From NCBI GenBank assembly GCA_021613535.1, contig CP075493.1:5580001-5644000 (forward strand): DNA of 64,000 nt. Reading direction: 5' to 3'. Below are positions 54,538-64,000 of the stretch, piece by piece. The notes below the pieces were generated by a model. That model worked only from the letters and a program-made list of their open reading frames with translations, did not search any database and was not told the DNA's origin. The position numbers were made by a program, and so were the translations under genes. This stretch comes from Adineta vaga (lineage: Eukaryota; Rotifera). Every line of letters begins with the position of its first letter. The first letter of the stretch is position 1.

Positions 54538-55450
54538 TTTCAACCTGCAAATATGTTCATGCTTGAACACATTTTCAAATCAAGTAAGTGAAGAGTAAAA
54601 ACGTCAATGAATTGTGTCCCAATGTGTGTAAGCATGCATAATAAAACAAGAAGAAATGAAGATGAACATGATTCACGCGTGACAATAATGACGATTTCTT
54701 TTTATGAGATTGTCGACATGTCGTTTCACAGCCATCAACAGTAATGATTGATGAAGAGTTAGTTTAGAAGGATGAAAATTTGCATAAAATTTCATCACTT
54801 TTTTTTCTCGACTGCTAGCAAGCTGTTGTTTAGAACTAATTTTCCATTTTTTCCAAAAGGAATCTCATTCCAATTAGAAGATTATCATTAAGCAAATTTC
54901 ATTTTCTTTAATTTTTAGTGTCTTTTTTTTATTAAATGACGTTCATTTGGAAGACCTTTGATTTAGTGTTCGGAATATTTTCGATCAACACTAGATTCAA
55001 TGTCTTCTATCTATTACGTCTAATTATTCGACGAACAAAAAAAAAGTTTCTTTTCTCTCTTATTAATAATAAATTGTCTGTTTTGTTGAACTATTTTTTA
55101 ATAAAATAAAATAATTATTGAAATATATACAAAATGATTCATTGGCTAGCAAAAAAATATTTTAATATGGATATAGTTCAATATGCAATGGAGATTTCAA
55201 CTTCTCTATCAATGACGGCTTTTCTTTCTTGTTCTGCATTGTACACAATATTTAATTGGTACCGTTTTGTTCTCTTTTCTCCAATCGATAAATATGGCTG
55301 ACATGAGTTTCGATCTGTTCTGTCATTTTGATGTTGTTGTTGCCATAGAGGAATTTTTTTTGTCGATCACTTCATTTTAACTTCATACACAAGCATGTCA
55401 TAGCAAAAATCATTCACATCTATTAATTTCATTTGAAAAAAAAAGAAGAA

Positions 55451-57122
55451 ATGGATGACGATCTGACAGGTGAGAAAGAGAATATGAAAGAAGTTTTATT
55501 GTACAAATTATATTCTCCTGAATAGAATATCCTACACGACGTGTACGTTTACATCCATGTCCAACTTGTGGACGACAATTCAATTCAGAAACATTGGTGA
55601 GAATTGATGACAAGAAACAATGATGATTATAAAGAATAATGTTGATTTTCAGAATAAACATCAAGCGATTTGTCGAAAAGTTTCGACTAAAAAACGAAGA
55701 ACATTTGATGCAGGAAAACAACGAGCAACAGATTCAGATGTACCATATAAAGCAACGAAACAAACGGCACAGGTACGAGAATTTTTATCATTTAATAAAC
55801 TATGATGTTCGGTTGATTTATGTTTAGATATATAGTGGTGAAGCTCGGCCTCAAGATGAAAGAGTAAGAAAGGTATGAAGTAATAGGATAAATAGTTTTA
55901 TTAAAATTCTAGATAAAATATGGACGGAAACCAAATTGGAGGGAAAAACATCAACAATTGATTCGATCGATTCGTGAGGCACGTTCTGTAACTCGTGCAA
56001 TGAAAGAAGGAGGACCATTGCCAGCATTTCGACCAAGTGAAGTTCCATCAGGTAAATTAATCTTGCTTCATACTTTTTGCTTTGATTATTCATTTAGATT
56101 ATACTAATTGTCCATATTGTCATCGCAATTTCAATCCACATGCTGGTGAACGACATATACCATTGTAAAACAAAGAAAAGAAATATATTCTTTTACTTAT
56201 TCAGTTCATTTTTTTTCGTATTATTTTCAGTTGTCAATCCCAACATGAACGAAAATATGGAAAAAATACTCGACCAAATCCGCAATATGATAGAGTAAAG
56301 CATCGACGTATTGATAAAAATGTTCTTTTTTTATATAAAACTTTTTTTCTACAAGGGACGAACTCTTCCACCACAACAATCCAATCAATATCGAGAACAA
56401 CAAGAATATCAACAACAATTGTATCGAGCAAGCACTAATGCAGATCCACGCGATGTTTATAATAATGGTTACAAACATAGTAACTCAGCTCCAATGATCG
56501 TACGACGCAATCCATCGGAGTAGATAAAAGAAATTTTTCTTTCTAAGCACATATATTTTTCTATTTTTCGTTTACATAGTTATCGAGAACCACCACCACC
56601 ACCACATGCACCGCGAAAAACAGCTAGTGGCGGATGGGGTTTTCGAAAATTGTTTGGCTTAGGTTCAAAAGAAGAGAATCTACCACCATCACGTTATTAT
56701 AGTCCTGAGGTAAACTCTTTATTGAGATAAAAAACAAAAACACATGAAATGATTTATTCTATATTATTTTCAATCAGGATGATTATTATGCTCAACCATC
56801 TCATCGTTCTGTTCAAAAACCAGTACTTATGCGTACAGGACGAACACAAGAAAATACAACTTTAAATATACATGCTCGTCAACGAAGTGATGAAGGAGGT
56901 ACATATATTCGTCGTGTACAACCACCACCGCAACGACAACAACAATATTCTTCATCTCATTATGGTCAAACACGACAGCAGTATGGCAATAATCAATATA
57001 GTTCTACTAGACCAACGGCTGTAGGACGACAACCACCTATAGCAATTCGATGTGGTGATTGTGGTAGTATATTCAATAATCTTTCAGCACGATATTGTCC
57101 TCATTGTGGCTCCAGATGTTAA
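55451..57122 (+). CDS. ZC2HC1A: ZC2HC1-type C2HC zinc-finger protein with C-terminal zinc ribbon
   Basis: Seven to eight exons, about 360 residues. MDDDLTEYPTRRVRLHPCPT begins the protein. The first zf-C2HC_2 finger is CPTCGRQFNSETLNKHQAIC, and the second is CPYCHRNFNPHAGERHIPFC, the pair that defines ZC2HC1A/B/C (FAM164). Between them is a basic helical linker (YGRKPNWREKHQQLIRSIRE). After the fingers comes a long Q/P/R-rich disordered region (PPQQSNQYREQQEYQQQ; YREPPPPPHAPRKT; GWGFRKLFGLGSKEE). The C-terminus has a third zinc site, CGDCGSIFNNLSARYCPHCG, of zinc-ribbon type, which I do not associate with vertebrate ZC2HC1A. Function of the family is poorly known. The first exon is only about 19 nt, ending at the GT donor after GATCTGACA. 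Confidence 0.88.
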
Positions 57123-57245
57123 CAACGAACAGTTTTTGTTCTCTCAATTATATCGAAGTTTTAATTCGAAATAATAACAGAAAAAAAAATAAAACTCACG
57201 CTTTATAACTAAGCAACAAGATCTTCTTTATCTATTCAAGTTTGT

Positions 57246-58366
57246 CTAATCAGATGAAAATGGAAGTTCATTGAAAAGATCTTGATCAACTTCAATAGAT
57301 TTTATTTCAATCTCTAATGGTTGATCATCTTGAGGAATGTTTAATAATTGAGCTATTCGTTCATAATCATTTTCATTCGTTTCATTTGGTACAAGTACTT
57401 TTCGAAATGCCATGCAATGTAAATTTGCCATTTTGATATACGATACTAAACCAAAACCAATCGAATTAAGTGCTTGTCGCCATGATATTTGGCGATTTGC
57501 ACGTAATGATGAATCAGGTTCGACAATCAGTAGTAAACCAAGACACGAGAGAAGTTGATGAGCAATGAGGACAAGCTGAAAGACGTTGACAACATGTTGG
57601 TAAATAATCCAGAACAAGTGAAAAAACAATCGTATCAAATGAATGAGTACATATTAGAGGTGGTTGAGGTGTACGAAGAAAATCGATACGATGCACAGAC
57701 TGAAAGCAATGAAAATGAAAGATTTCACAAGATGAATTGATAAGAGAATTTACTTCATCAGCTGGTGCAATATCAATCGCAATAGTTTCAAGATCCATAT
57801 ATTGAGAAAATGCATTATAACAACTCCTATAACAACAAGAATAGAAAAAAAAACACAAGAGGTTATTGATTATCAAATTCTACTGCGAACCCGACATCCA
57901 GTACACGTGGCTTATCGATACCTTGTCTACAATAAATAGAACAAACTGCATAAAATTAGCAGAGATATCTATTTTACTCAATCCTTATTTGACAATGTGA
58001 ACAAATATCGATATGAATTTGTTTTCGTTGATCACGTGCGCGTTTTCTTTGAAGGCCACTGATTTCCTTTCCATGAAAATAATCTTTAATCGTTTGATAA
58101 CACCATGTTAGTCGTGTCTGACCATGTGCTTTGTCTGCCCAATGATGTTCAGCAAGTTGACGCATGGATTGAGCATATTCATCCAATTTATCAATATTCG
58201 CAACATGTGCATTCCAGATTGATTCAGCTTCTTCTGGTGCTAATAATAATGAAAAGATTTAGAGGCGCTCATTAAATGAGGAAATTATACTTCGGTTAAC
58301 ATTATGACGTAATTCCTGATGTACTTTTCGGATTGAATTGGCCAGATTCATATGTTCAGAACACAT
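57246..58366 (-). CDS. SAMTOR: SAMTOR/BMT2-type SAM-binding protein, one apparent frameshift
   Basis: SAMTOR (BMTR2) is a Rossmann-fold S-adenosylmethionine sensor that binds GATOR1-KICSTOR and restrains mTORC1 when SAM is low. Minus strand, about six exons. Segments matching it are DEYAQSMRQLAEHHWADKAH, WCYQTIKDYFHGKEI, KPRVLDVGSCYNAFSQY (SAM loop; intron inside DVG), LETIAIDIAPADE, FDTIVFSLVLDYLPTCCQR, then LGLLLIVEPDSSL and NLHCMAFRKV near the C-terminus. Between CCQR and the next conserved block (FQLVLIAHQLLSCLGLLLIV) one extra base near 57,576-57,586 breaks the frame. Removing it in thought restores the exact family spacing, so a sequence indel is likely, but a pseudogene is not excluded. 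The start ATG at 58366 follows an acceptor-like AATTCATAG by about 25 nt. It ends at 57,246. Confidence 0.88.
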
Positions 58367-58484
58367 GCTCTGCTCTTTGATTTTAGATCTATGAATTAGA
58401 AGAAAAATCGATCAACATATATAAATATATATGTACTCATTAGTTAGTGAATTTCTCTTATGCAAAATGAAAAAAAAAACAGAA

Positions 58485-61442
58485 TTATGGTAAGGTTACA
58501 TCAAATAATGAAAAATGACGTAAATCAAAATTTAGCTTCGAAAAATCAGTTATATTTGACCATGAATGAAAATTAATCGTTGTTGTTGATTCAAACATAT
58601 TGAATCCATTACGAGAAAAATAACCTGTCACATTACCAGTAATATCAAGCCATACAAATAGAGCAGGTCGATCAGCTGTCAGTGTAATATTGAAGTCAGT
58701 TGGTGAAATTGGTTTGATCGGTCCAAGTTTTAGATTAGGATCAGATAGTTGATAATTCTTTGGTCGATTGAAAAATAAAGTTTGTCCAACGTATTGTTGA
58801 TTATAATTGAAACTACAATGCATGAGACATTGTGAATTATCTCCACAATTGGCTCGTTTTGATACTAGTGCATAAGGAAGATCAGCTATTTGTTGTGTGC
58901 CAGATGAATTCATTGCAATATCATTTCCAAACGACAATCGAGGAAGAAATGAATCTAAACCATAGACTGAACAAACTAAAGTACCACGTACACTTGCACT
59001 CAAACCATTGATAACATAAAGTGAAATTCGCGCTGATTCATCAGTAACATTGGCTAGATAAGGTGTTAACGTAGCAATTGGATAGACTGGTGCATACATA
59101 TGATGAACATAATAATGTCCCATTTTCCATTTCAATCCATATTCAATTGTAGACCATGTTGGTGCTTGCCAGATATCGTTGATTTGCCAATACATCAAAC
59201 CCATTGTATTTCTAAAAACAAATCCCAAAGAAAAGAAGTTAGTTTGTTCGTTGATTGAAATCTGTTACCCTTCACTAGTTTTTGGATTGATCATGTCAAC
59301 TGATGAATGAACCGGCAAAGATCGCTGATACTTTTCAACGTCATTGCTTGATGAATTTGACTTAGATAGATCATTTGAGTAAAACTTTTCAATGAATCAT
59401 TGGTGACTGGTAATGGAAGATTACTTCGAACATGATCCCTTCAAAAGAAAGAGAAACCAAGTTTTATATAAATACGGAAAAGTAGTTCTACACACATCAT
59501 GGCAGTAATTTGATTATTAGAATGTTCTCGATGTAAAACAAATGAACTATTAAAATCTAAATCTGATTGATTGTTTGTGACTTGAGTCCAACTATCCAAG
59601 CTCGGTAGCGATTGAATACCTGTTTCCGAGAGAAAACGAGTAATAGGATAAGTGGCTGGATTCCATGAATCATCTTGGTAACCATAAAAATGAACGTCAC
59701 CTAGAAAATAAAAATTACAATAGAAAGGAAAGTTTTCTATTTTCATGTATTATATATACCACGAAGTGGATCCTGAGGATTAGTAGAAATATAATTCTCT
59801 CGAATAGTATCAAGTCCATTTGATGGCGATGAAGGAACAAACGGTCGGTTAGTACCTTTATCTATTTCAAGTAATGCTTTCATTACAGTATCAATATATA
59901 ATTTTCGATAATCATCTTTTGTTTTATTCATTTTTTCGGGTGGAACTCCATACCAATTTTGAGCAACAGCAGCTTCGTTTTCATTATTTCCTGCCCAAAT
60001 GACAATTGATGGATGTGACTGCAGACGTTTTACTTGATAAATAACTTCTTCATGAACATTTGCTAAGAATGCGTCATCAACAGGATATCTATATCAATCA
60101 TCAAACAACATAACTCAATGATAGATTGTCTAAGAAACTTACAAACTACATGCAAACATAAAATCATGCCAAAGCATGATACCTAACCGATCAGCCATTT
60201 CATAAAATGAATCACGTTCATAGATACCACCACCCCATATACGTAACATATTCATATGTACAAGTTGTGCTGATTGAAGAAGAATCTCTAGTTTTTCATC
60301 ACTAACACGTTCTTGAAATGAGTCTGATGGAATCCAGTTACTACCTTTGACATAGATTGGTACAGAGTTGATTGCGAAATAGAATGATGTACCGTTGATG
60401 CCTCCACCATATTCATGCTGAACCAGCTCAACTGTACGAAAACCAACTAAACGAGAGCCAATTAGTGTGTCTTTATTTGACACAGATAATCGATACAATG
60501 GTTGATCACCATAACCATTTGGCCACCAACGTGAAACTTGATTATCAGGAATTTTTATCTGGAGTGAAACATTGTAAGAAAATGGCACAACAGACTCGTA
60601 TGACCATGTTGTATTTTCCAAGACGAATTTTAATGTACTTGAAAATGGAGCATTGGTACTACTCAACATGACATCAACAAGCCAGTTTTTATTCGTTGTA
60701 TCAAACGAAGCAACATTGACACTCTCGAGTTGAATAATTATATCAGTAATATTGACAGCTTCGAGATAGATATCGCCAGTTATACCAATTGGAGCAAAAG
60801 CTGGACCCTAGAAAAGAAAGCCGATTTCATACATTATTATGTTGATAGATTGACTAAAGTTCTTACCCAATCCCAACTGAATGAACATGGTTCTTTTCGA
60901 ATAAATTGTACGTGACATTCACCATGCTGAGCATCAGGAGGACAGTTTGGTGGTACAGTTAAATTATAAGCTATCGATTGTTCTAATGCATAAACAACTG
61001 GTGAATGGAAATCAACTTGAATTTCATTTTCAGCTTTTAAACATGTACTTGGGACCATGAATACATATGGTATAAACATACTAAATGTACGACCAATCGG
61101 ACAGCCATTGACAGTTATGTTAGCAACTGTATCGATCTGTTGAAGATGAATATATGTATCATTGAGTGCAAGGAAATCAGCAGATAAATTGAACTTTTTC
61201 GAAAATATCCATTTATTATGAACTAAGAAACGATAATCAACATCATTATATCCCATATAGGGATCTGGAATTTGTTTAGCAGCTAAAAGAATAGTATGAA
61301 TAGTGCCAGGTACACGACCTTGTGCTGTATAATTAACATTGTCAGTTATTGTCCAATCATCACCAAGTAACGAAAAACGAGTTGAAAGTGATGGTACAAT
61401 GGAGTAAAGAAGAAAGAGATAGATAATGGATTGAAATATCAT
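58485..61442 (-). CDS. MANBA: Lysosomal beta-mannosidase (GH2), one apparent frameshift
   Basis: Exo-beta-D-mannosidase that removes the final mannose from N-glycan-derived disaccharides in the lysosome. Minus strand, about eight exons, about 900 residues with a signal peptide (MIFQSIIYLFLLYSIVPSLS). The GH2 N-terminal jelly roll has GRVPGTIHTILL, DPYMGYNDVDYR and FSWDWGPAFAPIGITGDI. The catalytic barrel has RWWPNGYGDQPLYRLSV, MNMLRIWGGGIYE, MLWHDFMFACSLYP, SIVIWAGNNENE (acid/base Glu) and TRFLSETGIQSLPSL (nucleophile Glu). Later TMGLMYWQINDIWQAPTWST is intact. The frame breaks in the exon at about 59,270-59,445: YLSQIHQAMTLKS is in one frame, VDMINPKTSEG (joining NTMG) in another, the shift lying around 59,290-59,325. 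Many N-glycosylation sites are seen. A TATA-like box lies at 61,538-61,546. Confidence 0.93.
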
Positions 61443-61537
61443 CTTGTTCTCTTGAAGTTCTCGAATACCTCGTTGATAACTGGTCCAAGATGTATTTTCG
61501 TATATTAAATGAAGGTAGAGGCTCTATTACACACTTC

Positions 61538-61546
61538 TATATATAC
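61538..61546 (-). promoter_or_regulatory. TATA-like box of the beta-mannosidase gene
   Basis: Sense GGTATATATAGAAG about 95 bp upstream of the beta-mannosidase ATG. If used, beta-mannosidase has its own promoter despite the tight same-strand spacing with its upstream neighbours. Confidence 0.4.
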
Positions 61547-61611
61547 CCATACACATTCACATGAAATAGTCTTATCGAAATAAGCAAACAATATCTCTTT
61601 TTCTTTTGTGG

Positions 61612-61842
61612 CTACATCTTTTCATCTAACGTCTCCTTCTCTCTTACGAGTATATTTGCGACTTCACCAAGAATAAATAGAATGAATGATAAGATGATAC
61701 TGAAATGCATACTTTGAGGTAAAACATCTAAATGGCTATATATAAAACGTTGTCTAAGATCGAACAATCGAGAAACTAGCGGTGTTAGTGTCATTGGGTC
61801 ATCTGAAGTAGGTCGGAATGGAATATAAAACCAATAAAACAT
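61612..61842 (-). CDS. Possible small membrane protein (76 residues), unknown
   Basis: Open ATG frame between PRPF40 (stop at 61,988) and beta-mannosidase (ATG at 61,442), same strand. The composition looks coding: MFYWFYIPFRPTSDDPMTLT, then VSRLFDLRQRFIYSHLDVLP, then a hydrophobic segment MHFSIILSFILFILGEVANI that could span a membrane, and a charged tail VREKETLDEKM. No homolog recognised. It is short, so chance cannot be excluded; its support is the varied amino-acid composition in an otherwise AT-rich spacer. Confidence 0.4.
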   Translation of the reverse strand: MFYWFYIPFRPTSDDPMTLTPLVSRLFDLRQRFIYSHLDVLPQSMHFSIILSFILFILGEVANILVREKETLDEKM

Positions 61843-61987
61843 TTTTCATATACAAAATTTTTATTAAATCTAACGAAGACAAAAGGACGTTTTATCATTC
61901 GAATATCGAAAGCATACAAATTACATTGATTATCATTCTCTTTCTTAGAACACCAAAAACAATAACATTTGTATGTAAACAAATAAT

Positions 61988-64000
<2,013 letters not shown>

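Larger units (their letters stand above)
53316..55450. other. Intergenic region rich in microsatellites, about 2.1 kb
   Basis: Lies between EHD and the ZC2HC1-like gene. Simple repeats are (GA)n at about 53,645-53,660, (TC)n at about 54,013-54,030, (AC)n at 54,036-54,059 and (GAA)n at 54,516-54,537. ORFs here translate these repeats and are not convincing. No gene recognised. Confidence 0.6.

Noticed and set aside
57555-57740. Plus-strand ORF opposite SAMTOR
   Set aside because: Antisense to conserved SAMTOR coding sequence.
59743-59931. Separate small minus-strand gene
   Set aside because: It is an internal exon of beta-mannosidase (DDYRKLYIDTVMKALLEID continues the GH2 barrel).

Overview
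This 64 kb window is nuclear DNA from a small invertebrate animal. It is AT-rich and dense in genes with many short introns (mostly 45-70 nt). It carries one cytoplasmic rDNA unit and orthologs of clearly metazoan genes (ILK, ASPSCR1, TBCEL, EHD, OSGIN, SAMTOR, MANBA). The divergent rRNA, tiny introns, tight same-strand gene spacing and splice acceptors sitting right before start codons fit a spliced-leader animal, and I infer a rotifer, probably bdelloid. That assignment is inference; comparing the 18S would settle it.

Layout. 1-5.2 kb: rDNA on the minus strand (28S partial, ITS2, 5.8S, ITS1, complete 18S). 5.2-10 kb: rDNA upstream spacer, including about eleven degenerate ~82-bp tandem repeats. 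10-12 kb: a candidate MITE and non-coding sequence. 12-17.3 kb: an ABCC/MRP4-like transporter with two apparent frameshifts. 17.6-19.8 kb: an integrin-linked kinase (ILK)-like pseudokinase. 20.1-30.4 kb: two tandem, head-to-tail paralogs joining a ZAP/PARP12-type CCCH N-terminus to a PARP14-type body. The first keeps WWE and ADP-ribosyltransferase domains; the second ends right after its macro domain. 30.7-33.2 kb: a secreted WNDPHL-motif protein and an acidic disordered protein (minus strand). 34-38.8 kb: NASP, an intronless beta-propeller-like protein and ASPSCR1/TUG, packed like an operon. 39.3-43.4 kb: a small antistasin-like secreted protein, a FASTKD-like mitochondrial protein and OSGIN. 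44.5-47.4 kb: TBCEL. 49.7-53.3 kb: ISOC2 and an EHD ATPase. 55.4-57.1 kb: a ZC2HC1-type zinc-finger protein. 57.2-64 kb (minus strand): SAMTOR, beta-mannosidase, a possible small membrane protein and PRPF40, which runs off the window end.

Most genes are conserved housekeeping genes that do not form one pathway. The most distinctive locus is the tandem CCCH-KH-macro-(WWE-ART) pair. Its architecture is that of vertebrate antiviral/stress PARPs (PARP12, ZAP/PARP13, PARP14), and it pairs a predicted active mono-ADP-ribosyltransferase with an ART-less partner. Other points of interest are a dinucleotide change in a near-universal 28S motif (the R2/I-PpoI target), the spacer repeats, the MITE, and four 1-2 nt frameshifts in three otherwise well-conserved genes, which probably reflect residual assembly indels but could mark pseudogenes.
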